The translations under genes were made by a program, and so were the position numbers. 64,000 nt of DNA from Phytophthora colocasiae (taxonomy: Eukaryota > Oomycota > Peronosporomycetes > Peronosporales > Peronosporaceae): NCBI GenBank assembly GCA_018806915.1, contig JAGKQI010000043.1:186001-250000 (forward strand), written 5' to 3'. This document shows positions 21,501-33,040 of the stretch, piece by piece (within the stretch, counting starts at the first letter, position 1; the number at the start of each line of letters is the position of its first letter). The notes under the pieces were generated by a model. That model was not told where the DNA came from, did no database searches, and was given only the letters and a program-made list of their open reading frames with translations.

Positions 21501-21719
21501 GACCAATCAGAGGCCATTGAGAGGGTTATCATTAGTGGGCTATATTTGTAATTTTGGCATTCCTGAGAGCAGTCTAGAACATAGGGATAGGCTACACCAT
21601 GGGAAAATACAGTATAGAATACGTACATGTACAAAATGGAGAGACAGGTAGCTACGCAGGTTTATGCGCTAAGACGTTGAACAGACACACAGACACGGCA
21701 CTAGCCTAGAGGGCAGAGA
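21501..21719. repeat. 219-bp direct repeat, right copy (Helitron 5' end)
   Basis: Same sequence as 15032-15250 with few differences. On the minus strand it is the 5' terminus of the autonomous-type unit; the host sequence resumes with T at 21720. Confidence 0.9.
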
Positions 21720-23707
21720 TGAAGTGCAGTGCATGAAGTGCGTCAGCAAGTCGCTTTTAGCTGCAAATCCCGTTGGGTGCGTGTTGTCCTGTGGTTTGGG
21801 CTGCTCCGTCACGTTTCAACGAAGCGTAGTGCGCATCTAAACATCAGCATGGGGAAGCTTGAGGTGGAGGTGCTGTAGTCGAGAATGCAAGCAAGTGATC
21901 GTTGCAGCACTTGTAACCGAAGAACAAGAGGCAAGAGGCACCGTTTGATGGCAGCACGTTTTGCTGTGCATGCAATTGTCGGGGACTTTCGCTTGACAAG
22001 TTTCGCCGCTTAGACTAAACCATAAACAGGCTGGTGCAGGAGTCGAAAAAGTGTGGACGCTGCAAAAACTGAAGTGACAGAATGGTTGGCTGGTGCGGTG
22101 GCGCGGAGGCAAATGACTCAGTCCACAGCCCAATGCATTGCCTCAATGCATTGAGGCTGGCATGACAGCAGTCGAAGCTTCTGTTTGAGTCATTCGAGCG
22201 GATCTTTTCAATAACGACCCTTTTATAGCTCAAAGAGCATACAAAACGCAAATGAAATTGATGCTCAATCTCTGCATGTCGCAAAAGTATCTTTTATTGA
22301 TTGCTCTGGCAAGAGTTTACCAACGCCACTGTAGACTCGACGGTGCTGTACATACCCTACATGTACTGTACCGGGATGCTCAGCCTTCCGGCCGTATTCA
22401 GGGCAGTACACAACACGCTCGTTGCACTGTGCTACTGTACTCCCAGCACAATTCCGTCAAGCAGCCGTCTTCGTGATGATGAAATCTTGGGCAGGTCGCA
22501 CTGCATCCGCGGTGAGGTCTGCAAGAGGCATCTTTGCAGACTCTACAAAGATGCCCGGCGTGCAAGAGTGACACGGTTCACACACAGCTGGAGGTCACAA
22601 TTCACGTCGCGGCGCCCATTATCTTCGCGCGCCGAGCTTCCATGCCCAAGGTGTTCACCCGCCGCATCTATATCTGCCCATGCTCGAGGCTCGCTTTCCG
22701 CAGCTGCTGTCCCATCCACTCAAGCGGCCATCGTGGAATGGGGCTGCAGAGATCCGCAACCTTCATGTCGAGCTTGTTGTCGTCGTCCTGGTCGTCGTGA
22801 GGCGGCGGAAGGCGAAGGAAGCGGCAACGAAACTCGTCAAGAGGAAGGAAGCGGAGACGGTGACGGCGGAACTACGTACCGACAAGATATGGGCGTGGGA
22901 TTAATTCAGTTGATGGGAACACGCCATAAGTCGAGATCCCGTGGGGTGATTGTGGGTGCAAAAGCTCCAGCACCCTTAATACCTTCAGTTTCAGCTGGGT
23001 AAGGCTGACTGATCCAACTAAAACCCAACGGATCGACCGGATGAGGCATCTTTTATCCCATATCAATTGTCCCATACCGTCCTGTCTTTGGCAGACCTCC
23101 AACACGACAATCAATCTGGTCGATTGCTCACAGTGAGCCTCACTGGTAGTCTTGAGGTTCTGCCTTGCGTGAGCAGGAACAACCGATACTTGTACGTAGT
23201 GTGGTGCGTCTGGATCGAGCCATTGCCGCGATGCACTTCGAATCAGGACTGATTAGCTGGACCAACACAACCGGAGAAGTACATCCACCGCTCGAGCAAG
23301 CAAATCGTGGTGTCTTGTTGTTTGCGAACGCCCTCCTTGAACGTCAACGCAGGAAGCCGAACAACAAGACAAAGTTCCAAAACCACCACAAATGCCTGAA
23401 AAACACCATGCACGCTGACAAACACAATACCACGTGTTTTCACCACATAAAAACATTCGCGGGCACCGCTAAATCACAGGAAACCACAAGAATTTATAAG
23501 CAAACATCCCTTAGTGCGCACCAGCACAACCAATACTATTCACCCAATCATATACCTCTATTTGAAGATTTTACCCAATCACATCACGCGCTGCGCAGCC
23601 TAAAGTACAACTTGACTGGTGGCGCTCGTCCGAGACCTTGCTGCTTCAAACTCTCTCTACTTCTAAATAAGTTCTTTCTCGCCTAGATCCCCACTCGCTT
23701 CTCGACA
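21720..23707. other. Gene-poor stretch between Helitron and MULE
   Basis: Two kilobases without a protein I recognise. The longest frame (22301-23002) has an unbiased, low-complexity composition and no motif, and overlaps equally long frames in other registers. I see no terminal repeats that would delimit another element. The part close to 23.7 kb may be the 5' end of the MULE. Confidence 0.4.
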
Positions 23708-25473
23708 ATGCCCCGCCCACACGCCTGGAACCTGCTCTGTAGCGGTGTTTCGTCCGAAGACACCGCTTTCCTTCTCCAAGGAATGAAAACGTGGAAGACT
23801 GTCAAGAGCCAGCTGATGTCATGCGCGGCTTGCAGCAGCGGCATTCCGCATTCTATGCGCTACAAGGTGCTGCGCTGCGCCTGCAAGCACTGCACGGACG
23901 CAGTTCCCTACCAGGTCTGCCCATGGCGGCTGAAGGTGCTGGTCTGTCAGGAGACCGACGTCGCCGACATCCACGAGTTAGGCGAGCACCATTCGCGCGC
24001 GCGAACGCCGTCAAGTTGTGCATCACGCCGCAGCAGCGGGACTTCATCAAGGAGCTGGCCCGCGAAAACCTGATGCCGCTACGCATCCGGCACGCATTGG
24101 GACGCAAGTTTGGTCTCCGTCCTGCCGTACTACCCAGCCTGCGCTCGGTGCAAAACATTGTGCATCACTTTCGTCGAACGCGGCTCGGCGGCAACGACAA
24201 GCTCAAGGCGATTGTGGAGGCGGTGCGGGCATCCGCATTTAGTGGACGTGAAGGCGACCACGATGCCTTTACGTTCACTAGTGCGCATGATACCTCTGGC
24301 CTCCCCGAGATCGGAAACGGCTCAGATCCTCGGCCGTTCTTGATCGGCATGACCACCAAGGCACTTCTGCGCAACGCTGCGCGGGACGCGAGCACCTTTG
24401 TGTTGCACCTCGACGCTACGTTCAAACTGAACAGCGTTGGTTACCCTGTTCTTGTCTGCGGCATCACCGACACCACCAGAACTTTCCACCTGGTGGCGCT
24501 TTTCATCACGTCGCAGCTCCAGTACGTGCACTTTGAAGCGGCGCTCGTTGCGCTACGCCGTGTGTATGCTCGGATCAACGGTGCGGAGTGGCAGGTGAAG
24601 TTCGTTCTTGGAGATGCAGACAAGGCACAACACAAAGCCTTCCGCAGTGTCTTCGCCGACTGCTCATTTACGTACCTCATGTGTTTCTACCACGTAGTGG
24701 CAAAGCTGCGCGAGAGGACTCGCGGATTGAGCTCGAAGCTCTCTGCATTAGTGTACAAGGGCGTCTACGACTTGCACTTTGCGCAGAGCAAGAGCGAGTA
24801 CGTGGACAAGAAGGCGGCCATGCTGAAGGAGTGGGCTGGGCACGCTGACCTCGCCGCATTTGCCACATACGTGAAGTCCCAGTGGCTCGAGGGCAACTTC
24901 GCGAACTGGCAGTGCTTTCTTACCCCGCCCGGGTTCGCCACCATTAACAACCCTGTTGAGCAGTTCAACCGGGCGCTGAAGCGCGACTACACGCATCACC
25001 GCCAGCTGAAAATGGGATTGCTGCTTGCGCAGCTACTTGCATGTTGCGGTCACCGCTCCATGGCGTTGCCTCGATTCGCCCTCGCGCCTTCCTGCGCAAC
25101 GACGCTCCAGACCCGCACACGTGGGCTTCGTCGCCGTGGCCTGCTCTGCGAAAACGTAGTCACCAGATCCAGCATCGACTTTCTCCTTGGTGACGCCGAC
25201 CCAGAACTGGTACATGTGCGTGCGCTGCCTCCTGTGAGGACGTTCGTCCCGGATCTCAACCGTGCGAGAGAGGACATGGCGATTTCCGCCCAGTTCGGTG
25301 TTCACTACGCGCGCATGGAGGTCGAGGGCCAGCCTCGTACTGGCTGGCCGGTCGACCTTCGGGCTGCATACTGTCCCTGTAAATACCACTTCAAAATGGG
25401 GTACTGCTGTCACTTGCTGTTTGCCCAGCAGTCCCGCAGCGTAGTGGACGAGTCAGGCGAGAAATCCTTGTAA
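23708..25473 (+). pseudogene. MULE transposase, solitary copy with a CG-slip frameshift
   Basis: Mutator-like transposase. Frame 1 starts at ATG 23708 and carries a Cys-rich N-terminal zinc-binding region (CAACSSG...CACKHC). Near 23991-24003, in a short run of CG repeats, the frame shifts; removing one CG unit would restore it. The main frame then has the DDE core (HLDATFKLN, LGDADKAQHKAF with FYHVV, and NNPVEQFNRALKRDY) and a SWIM zinc finger (AYCPCKYHFKMGYCCHLL). It is related to, but clearly diverged from, the two MULE copies at 33-44 kb. I could not find its terminal repeats or target duplication. Confidence 0.85.
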
Positions 25474-28284
25474 ACAGGAAGCGAGTTCGAAACGCTGGGC
25501 GCCCGCAAAGTATTGGCCACGCGCTTCAGCGTCTGTAGGTAGGAATGATAATAACACACGTTTGCAGCACTCACATATCCATTATGCTTGCCATTATCTA
25601 CACAGTAACAGACTAAACCACACATACAGAACGCATCATGTTAACGACGAAAATATAACACCCTGGAGTAAAGCAACCATAACACTTATTGCACTTACGA
25701 GATTGTGTATCGATCCTCCAGCGACCAACATGACGCTCATTGCGTTATGCACGCAAATGTCCAGGCAGGCAGCAGACGACCAGCGCGTAGAGCTGATCTG
25801 TGGCTATGCGCTGGTCGCGCCAGCCTAGCGCAACAGGCCACCGACGCTTCTCCTGCCCTGCTGTCCACGCACTGCAGGCCACCGACGACACCCCCGCCGC
25901 ACAGGCCGCGCGCTGCAGACCACTGACGACACGCTCCGCTGAAGGCCGCGCTCAGTCCACCCAGTCAGGTTCTTAAATGGGGAGGGAGGGGAGGTGAGAC
26001 ACCTTAACCTAGACCTAACGGCAAACTGACTGACAGGATGCTGGCAGATGAGCCGTCTCTGTCATGGTGCTGAGCTGGATCCCATTGTGTTTGTCAGGGA
26101 ATGTATGGTGTTTATGATATTTTGTGGAACAACAACAAGCTGATCTTCAAAAGAGCCGGATAAAACGCGCGCATTCATCGTCTCTTGTCCAGCAGCACCT
26201 CCGCGAACTTCACTTGGTGGCTACGCTCCATGGCCACCATCGCGACGGGTGTACATGTACTGTATCGGTAGCTGCTCTCAGGGAAGTCCTGCAGCCTCTT
26301 AAGACGTCGATTTCCTGCTGCTTCAAGGCTAGACCGAGCCAAAGATTCCAGCAGCTTCGTGATCGCTGCCTCGTTGTCTTTTCCGTTGTGAAAGTCGCTC
26401 ACTGAATGGGGATGCGATTGATTTCGCTAACCATCAACTGGACCACTTGAACTCGATCCCATCTCGGTGATGTACAATATTTTATTGCCAATCCTTACTT
26501 TCGCGCCTCGAAAATTCGCTTTCTACCTGCCAAATTTTGCCAAAGTGTTTTTCAGCGATAGCCGGGTGTCCGAGTGTAGAACCAACGACGCATAGCCGTC
26601 ACGTGCATACGTGGTAAGTGCTGTACTCCAGCATTGGTAGAGCAGTTTGGTCCTACCCGAAGTTCGAGAATAGCCGAACGATATGCTTCAAAACATAATT
26701 CCTACAGGTAGGCGCAGTTCTTAAATTTTAATAAGGAGACAAGTAGCGTCGTCGGCTCGAGACACGGCCAACGAGAGCAATGCACTTGTACTGTAGGGAC
26801 ATTTGCATTGTACAAATTGGACTGTACACCCACTATCGCTATTCGGTTCAACGCCTGTCTGCTAAGTGCTGCTCGTTGACTCGACGGTCGAGTCTGCGGC
26901 GGACATTAACCGCGATCATCCTAGTTGCCAACAAGTTGCTGTCGAACATCATGCCCGTGCACGTTGGAATGCCAACCGCTTCAGCGAGCTAGCAAAACTG
27001 GCAATAAGCGCGTGTTTTGAACGATCCCAGCGGGACAGTAGGGCATCACAGATGATAGATATGTATCATACAAGTTGCAGTGTGACTCGCCTGGTGAGAG
27101 GCTCATCCATACCGTGACATGTCCCGTGAGTGATCGCTGCAACTTGATGTCCAGGCGCTGATACATGTACTGGTAGAGAACGCAGCTGAAACCTAAAGGT
27201 GCGTGAAATCTCTTCCAGCACCAATGCCGGAAGTCTGTGGTTTTTGCCGCGGACTCTTCCTGCTGGAACGGCCATGACATGGCCCATGTGGGTTACTGGT
27301 CAAGGCTACTTTCTCGCGAGATGTGTTGAAGCAGAGGAACACGCTGCACGCGTGGGCTGATTTGCCTGGTAAAGGACGACGACGCTGGCAAATATTCCTA
27401 CCGGGTACACTGTAGGCTACCCATGCTGCTGCTATCCGGATAGCATAGAAAGCTAGGCTTATTGGAGACTGTACGTTTAGTATACTCTTGATATTGCGTG
27501 ACGCTCACGAAAGTTAGTTTGCAGAGTTACGGTAGCCCTGATACAATCGGGTTTGGTCAGCTCAATGGCCCGTTGTTTCGGCTTTTGATTTCAAGCGGGA
27601 GTCTCTCGTCTACACTCACGTTGCAGATCCTCGTCCTATCTAGTGGGCACTGCATAAAACAATGTTCGACGAAGGTCGCGGTGCAGAGTGATTCTGCTCC
27701 GCACCAGTTCCAGGGACGGGAACACAAAACCACAAACGCTCAGTAGTATCCGTGTCAGACAAGTTTCCGGTCACTCTTTTTTTACTTGAGTTAACTATAG
27801 AATGGGTCGAGACCTGATTTACTGTGACCACGCAAGTGGTCACTTTACAACTACTTGGTTTTTGTATGCAGGTTGGAGGGCTCTGGTGTGGCCCCTCTGC
27901 TCCCGCAATGCAAATCTGGAACTGCCAAGACGTATACTTGATGTTTGTATGGAGATTTCGGTGACCACACGATGGTGTGACCACTTCGCTGTCACCCACG
28001 GATACGTCTACTGCCGGTAACATTGATTGATTTTTGTTTGTAAAAATTCATCGATACTTTTCCAAGTACTAAACGCTGTCAACTTACTCAAACCCACCAA
28101 GTTCCAGCACCCAATTTTTGCGACAAGCATCTGATTAAGTAGCGCGTTACAGAAACGGTGGTGCCGTTCCAGCTGGAAAAACCCTAACCGTCGACACTCG
28201 ACGAGCAGGTACGAGAAGCTCTTCATCTGAAGCTCCACAAGCCTCAGGAAGCGCAACACCATCACCGTCACAGCCAAATGCAAT
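25474..28284. other. Long intergenic stretch, no gene recognised
   Basis: No coding sequence I can support. A GC-rich patch at 25790-25950 carries loose repeats of CAGGCCACCGACG. Several scattered TGTACATGTACTG motifs occur (26250, 27165). A palindrome GTGACCACGCAAGTGGTCAC is at 27828-27847. This is probably decayed transposon sequence plus the distal promoter of P5 ATPase copy 2. Confidence 0.4.
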
Positions 28285-28298
28285 TCATTCGGCAATTT
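28285..28298 (+). promoter_or_regulatory. Core promoter of P5 ATPase copy 2
   Basis: TCATTCGGCAATTT fits the oomycete initiator plus flanking promoter region. It lies 80 bp upstream of the ATG at 28379, giving a normal leader. Confidence 0.75.
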
Positions 28299-28378
28299 GC
28301 ATCGGCGAACTCACATCACTTCCTTCCTCAAGTCAAACGCTTCTACTCAAGTGTCTGTCCTTGATTTATCATTAAACG

Positions 28379-31300
28379 ATGCCTCGCTGGAGTTCAACGC
28401 TTCTGCCAACGCTGGCACTAGCAACGCTTGCACCTGTGCAAGTGAATGCTGCAGCGGCCAACCAAATGGACTTTGCTGCTTGTCCGGTTCGACATGCTCC
28501 TGAGTACTACTGCTGTGAGTACTCAGAGACTACCAAAGTGCTCTACACTAAATACAACCGTCCGTCGGGTGGTGACTACGAGTCATACTACGTCGATGGA
28601 TGGAACGAGCAACGGCAAGTGAACTTCCCATACACAATGTACCACCCGACTACGCAGAAGTTCTACTACGACGACCCAAGTAGTATCTGTCGAGTACAAG
28701 CTGTGACCAACACGGAGACGGGAGAGTTGACGGAGGAGATGCAGTGTGCTGACACCAACTCGTCCCTCACTGCGGATTCGCAAGACAGCACCGTCTTCTG
28801 GAACTACGCTGCCAATGTGCGCAATAACAACGCTTCCTTCCCTATTGGCGCGACGTGCTACAGCATTATGCTACGTGACGGCACAGTTGACGCCGATCTG
28901 AGAGACGCTTGTACGTCATCGTCGTCGACGGTGAAGCCTCGGTTCACCTCGTACACGGAGACGCCGTTGGTCATCATCTACGTGCTCTACCTGGTCTTCT
29001 TTGTCATCCTCGGCGGTTGGACGGCTTACAAGAACTTCACGCAGAACGCCAACAACTCGGTGAACGAGATGAACAAGAAGCTGATCGCCACGCCGCAGAC
29101 TCCGTCGAGAGCAGTCGCTGGAAATGCCAACGGACGTCACACCAGTGTGCGTGTTTCTGACACACGCATGCAGATCGAAGCCGCCGAAGGGATTCTCCAG
29201 ACCGGTTTCTCCCGCTCGCACCTAGGCAACTTCGTCTTCGGCTGTGTGGTAGTGGCTTCGCTAGCGTTGAACGTCCTTCTGGTTATCATCATCTGCGACT
29301 ACTACGGTAACTTCGATCCACCGCTCTTTGACCCCACGGAGGACAATGCGCTTGTGTTCATCATCGTTTGGATCATCACGTCAATCTGGTTCGTCGTCAT
29401 CGTGGCGATGCAGGACAGCATCTTCAACTTCTTCCGCGTCCGTGTACCCCTCGACAAGTGCGAGTTCGTCTACATGCTCAAGCGCGACGAGACGGAGGTG
29501 CTGCTGGCCGATCGCTCGGGAGTGTCCGACTGGGTCGCGAAGGTCGAGAGCTTTTTCGCGTCCAAGGGTAAGATCAGCGGATACCGTACGACGGTTCCGG
29601 TGGTGGAGGTGGATGGACTCCGTATCGTCGAGTTCCAGCACGTGCGCTACGTGTACGAGGAGACTGAAGGCCGCTTCGTGCCCGGCGCCGTCGCGCTCGG
29701 ACGTACCTACGACGACATGCAGCAGGAGGCCGGCGGTCTGTCCAACACCGAAGCCACTCACCGCATCAACACGGTCGGATCCAACTCCGTCGACGTCGAG
29801 ATGCCATCACTGCCGGTTTCCATGGCGCACGAGTTCTTCACGCTGTTCTACATCTACCAGATCATGTGCTACTACGTCTGGTACTACTTCACGTACTGGA
29901 ACATGGGAATTGTCATGACGGTGGTGGTCTTGGGAGCTGCCGTGGTGAATATCTACACGCAGCGTCAGATCCAGTCGTCCATTGTCAAGATGACGCGGTA
30001 CCGCACAGACGTGAATGTGTTCCGCAGTGGTGAATGGCTTGTGCTGTCGTCGCCTGATCTGGCTCCGGGTGATCTCGTGAAGGTGTCTGAGAACTGGGTG
30101 GTGCCGTGTGATATGGCCATCGTTAAGGGCACGACGGTGTGCGACGAGTCCATGTTGACTGGCGAATCGATGCCGGTGCAGAAGTTCCCGATCCCGGAAC
30201 GCAGCAACGAAGTGTATGACCCGGAGAAGGGCAGCAAGAAGCACACGCTGTTTGCTGGCACCCGCGTGTTGTCTTCCGGTCGCAATGAGGAGATCCTGGC
30301 GATCGTGCAGACGACGGGCGCACACACGACCAAGGGCCAATTGATCCAGTCAATTCTGTTTCCGATTCCGATGCGATTCAAGTACAACGAGCACCTGAAG
30401 GTGCTGATCGCGCTTCTCCTGGTCTACTCTATCATTGCTTGTATCATGGTGATCAACTTCCTGATGAGCAACGGTAAGCTCAGCAACCGCTACGCTGCCT
30501 TCTGCTACGCCATCTTCGTCTTGTCCTGCGTCATCAGTCCCCTTCTTCCTGTTGTTATTACTGTCGGTCAAGTTAACGCCTCACAGCGCCTCGAGAAGCT
30601 TGGTGTGTTTTCTCTCAACGTCGAGCGTATCACGCTTGCCGGTAAGGTTCGCATTTTCTGCTTCGACAAGACCGGTACGCTCACCAAGCAAGGTCTCGAC
30701 TTCCTCGGCGTGCAGCCGGTCAAGGACAGTCGCTTCACTCCGATTGTCAACGACGTCAAAGACGCCCCGTCGTCCGAGGAACTGCTGTATGCACTGACGA
30801 CGTGCCACTCGGTCGGTTCTCTCGAGGACCGTCTTGTGGGTAACGAAGTGGAGGTGCGTATGTTCACGGCCACGGGTTGGGAGCTGGTCGAGAAGGAGGG
30901 CGAGCAGCCGTGCGTGAGGTCGAAGGTGGACCCGGGTCTGGAATTGGAGTTCGTCAAGCGCTACGACTTCGACCACCACCGCATGTCCATGAGTGTCGTG
31001 GTGCGCAACCGCAAGAGCGGCAAGTACTACGTCTTCTGCAAGGGTTCGTACGAGCGCATGCAGCAGCTGAGCACGTCAGAAAGCGTGCCGGCCGACTACA
31101 AGAACGTGGCCGACCGCCTCGCCAAGGACGGGTGCTACGTGCTGGGTCTGTCGTACCGCGAGCTGCCGAGTGACTGGACGCACGAGCAGGTGATCGAGTT
31201 CGCCAACAACCGCGAGGCTGTGGACGAGAGTCTGTCGCTACTGGGACTTATCCTGTTCCGTAACGAGCTCAAGGACGACACGGCCGACGCCATCATGAAG

Positions 31301-32584
31301 CTTAAGGCCGGCGACATCCGCACCGTCATGATCACGGGCGACAACGCCATGTGCGGCTGCTACATCGCGCGTGAGAGCGGCATGGTGTCGTCCAGCTCAC
31401 GGGTGATTCTGGGCGAGATGGTGTCGACCACCGAGGTGAAGAAGCTGGTGTGGCGCGACGTGGACTCAGCGGAGGAGTACGACCTGCCTGGTGTGAAGCA
31501 CCTTGTAGAGCAGGGCGAGGACGTGGAGCTGGCCGTCACGGGTGTGGCGTTCGACTACCTGGTGGCGATGGGCGAGATCAAGGGGTTGCTACTGAACATC
31601 CGCATCTTCAGCCGCATGACACCCGACGGGAAGGTCGAGTGCGTGAAGTTGCACATGGAGACGGGAGCGGTGACGGGAATGTGCGGTGACGGCGGCAACG
31701 ACTGTGGTGCACTGCGGTTCGCACACGCCGGTGTGGCGCTGAGTGACGCTGAAGCTTCGGTGGTGTCGCCGTTCACGAGTAAGGCGAAGACGATTCAATC
31801 CGTGGTTGATTTGTGCCGTGAAGGTCGCTGCAGTGTGGCGACGTCCTTCGCGTCTGTCAAGTTCCTGATCATGTATGGTCTCATCGGGTCGGTGCTCCGG
31901 TTGTTCATGTACTACCACGCCATCAACCTTTCGCAATGGTGCTGGATTCTGGTTGAAGGTTTCATGCTGGTTGGTTGCTCGTACGTCATCACCTTGTCCA
32001 AGCCATTGGAAGAGCTAAAAGCTGAGCGTCCGACATCGAGTCTGATTGGACCGACTACGCTGGCATCCATCCTCGGACAAGAGGCCATCAACATTATCTA
32101 CTTGTGCTTCAGCATCCACATGCTGTCAAGTCAAGTCTGGTACTGTCCGTTCTCGCCGGACAGTGTGGACGTTGCGAAGTGGTGGCTGCTGTCCGACAAC
32201 CACTTGGCCACGACGCTTTTCTTCACTGTCATCTTCCAGCAACACATTTCGGCTTGGGTCTTCAGTTTCGGCTCGACCTACCGCCAACCGATCTGGAAAA
32301 ACTCTCTACTGCTTCTGTTCATCGCTGCCGTCAGCGCTCTCGACCTGTACATGCTGCTGGGAGAGCCCAGCATCGTCACGGACCGTTTCCGCATTTCCAG
32401 TGGCACTAACGTCGTGGGTCTACCTGATATCCCCATGCCTATGAGCTTCCGCTGGAAGTTGCTTGCAATGCTTCTCGGAAACGTCTTCACCTGCATCCTG
32501 TTCGAGTACGTCGTGGTGCTTGGACCTGTACGGTCATACTTCCGGAACAAGTACCATAAAGACTTGATCCCGATGAAGAAGTAA
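28379..32584 (+). CDS. P5B-like P-type ATPase, intact copy 2
   Basis: Intronless 1401-residue pump. Signal peptide (MPRWSSTLLPTLALATLAPVQ, ending about NA), a Cys-rich ectodomain to about residue 190, then three helices and a cytosolic linker (residues 195-350). Actuator domain with TGES (594-597); membrane motif ISPLLPVVITVGQVNASQRL where P5B pumps have PPALP; DKTGTLT with phospho-Asp763; N domain with FDHHRMSMSVVV; GDGGND at 1103-1108, then SPFTSK; and six C-terminal helices. The P5 class is shown by TGTLTKQGLDFLGV and AHAGVALSDAEASVVSPF. Animal P5B members export polyamines from endolysosomes; the substrate here is unknown. It is the only copy of the three with every catalytic motif and frame intact. 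Confidence 0.9.
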   Translation: MPRWSSTLLPTLALATLAPVQVNAAAANQMDFAACPVRHAPEYYCCEYSETTKVLYTKYNRPSGGDYESYYVDGWNEQRQVNFPYTMYHPTTQKFYYDDPSSICRVQAVTNTETGELTEEMQCADTNSSLTADSQDSTVFWNYAANVRNNNASFPIGATCYSIMLRDGTVDADLRDACTSSSSTVKPRFTSYTETPLVIIYVLYLVFFVILGGWTAYKNFTQNANNSVNEMNKKLIATPQTPSRAVAGNANGRHTSVRVSDTRMQIEAAEGILQTGFSRSHLGNFVFGCVVVASLALNVLLVIIICDYYGNFDPPLFDPTEDNALVFIIVWIITSIWFVVIVAMQDSIFNFFRVRVPLDKCEFVYMLKRDETEVLLADRSGVSDWVAKVESFFASKGKISGYRTTVPVVEVDGLRIVEFQHVRYVYEETEGRFVPGAVALGRTYDDMQQEAGGLSNTEATHRINTVGSNSVDVEMPSLPVSMAHEFFTLFYIYQIMCYYVWYYFTYWNMGIVMTVVVLGAAVVNIYTQRQIQSSIVKMTRYRTDVNVFRSGEWLVLSSPDLAPGDLVKVSENWVVPCDMAIVKGTTVCDESMLTGESMPVQKFPIPERSNEVYDPEKGSKKHTLFAGTRVLSSGRNEEILAIVQTTGAHTTKGQLIQSILFPIPMRFKYNEHLKVLIALLLVYSIIACIMVINFLMSNGKLSNRYAAFCYAIFVLSCVISPLLPVVITVGQVNASQRLEKLGVFSLNVERITLAGKVRIFCFDKTGTLTKQGLDFLGVQPVKDSRFTPIVNDVKDAPSSEELLYALTTCHSVGSLEDRLVGNEVEVRMFTATGWELVEKEGEQPCVRSKVDPGLELEFVKRYDFDHHRMSMSVVVRNRKSGKYYVFCKGSYERMQQLSTSESVPADYKNVADRLAKDGCYVLGLSYRELPSDWTHEQVIEFANNREAVDESLSLLGLILFRNELKDDTADAIMKLKAGDIRTVMITGDNAMCGCYIARESGMVSSSSRVILGEMVSTTEVKKLVWRDVDSAEEYDLPGVKHLVEQGEDVELAVTGVAFDYLVAMGEIKGLLLNIRIFSRMTPDGKVECVKLHMETGAVTGMCGDGGNDCGALRFAHAGVALSDAEASVVSPFTSKAKTIQSVVDLCREGRCSVATSFASVKFLIMYGLIGSVLRLFMYYHAINLSQWCWILVEGFMLVGCSYVITLSKPLEELKAERPTSSLIGPTTLASILGQEAINIIYLCFSIHMLSSQVWYCPFSPDSVDVAKWWLLSDNHLATTLFFTVIFQQHISAWVFSFGSTYRQPIWKNSLLLLFIAAVSALDLYMLLGEPSIVTDRFRISSGTNVVGLPDIPMPMSFRWKLLAMLLGNVFTCILFEYVVVLGPVRSYFRNKYHKDLIPMKK

Positions 32585-33040
32585 GGCGATGACGAGGGTG
32601 ATGAACATCTTGTAGTGTAGTGTTTGCATCGCATTCAGCTTGTGGCCATGCGCCTTGTCATTCAATAAAAACACAATTACAATAGATACTACGGTCTTTT
32701 AGTTTTGCAAACAGTCTTAGCCCGGTACGACCACTTTTTTCTCAACTACTGCCTGTAATTTTAACTGTGAGCAAATGTTGCTTTGATTGGGGAATGCACC
32801 TTATCCACCGTACAGCCAGAGTTCAAGACCTGAACCTATGATTAAGTGCGCGTTTGCACTCCCAAGGTGGCCTCCATGGATCCATGGCCACTAGACAGTG
32901 TGGCGTTTATCTCTTGAGCTGAACGACATTGCTGTCGGCATTTGCTGTTTTGTAAGTGACACATGTTGAATGCCAAGGAGCCACTTTTGCGGATGTGTTT
33001 TGGTCTCCTATACGTGGTACTGCCGAATGGAAGCTGCAGG
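32585..33040. other. 3' flank of P5 ATPase copy 2
   Basis: Contains an AATAAA signal at about 32663 and no other gene. The sequence ends at the 9-bp target-site flank of MULE copy A. Confidence 0.5.

Larger units (their letters stand above)
14544..21719 (-). mobile_element. Tandem Helitron array
   Basis: Read on the minus strand, the array starts with TCTCTGCCCTCTAGG at 21719 and ends with a GC hairpin plus CTAG at 14544. It is flanked by A (14543) and T (21720) on the plus strand, the Helitron A/T target. Internally, a complete 3' end (hairpin, CTAG at 15251-15254) abuts a new 5' end (TCTCTGCCC at 15250). So an autonomous-type unit and a short derivative lie head to tail with no host base between them. 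Confidence 0.85.
15251..21719 (-). mobile_element. Autonomous-type Helitron unit (decayed coding)
   Basis: A 6.47-kb unit with 5' TC and 3' CTAG. About 8 bases before the CTAG lies a hairpin (CCGCCCGC, AAA loop, GCGGGCGG), as expected of Helitron 3' ends. It carries the Rep/helicase frames at 15456-20472. The 5' part, 20473-21719, shows no coding sequence or recognised captured gene. Confidence 0.85.

Noticed and set aside
22301..23002. A 233-codon open frame as a gene
   Set aside because: No recognisable domain, composition close to random, and overlapping frames of similar length; nothing beyond openness supports it.
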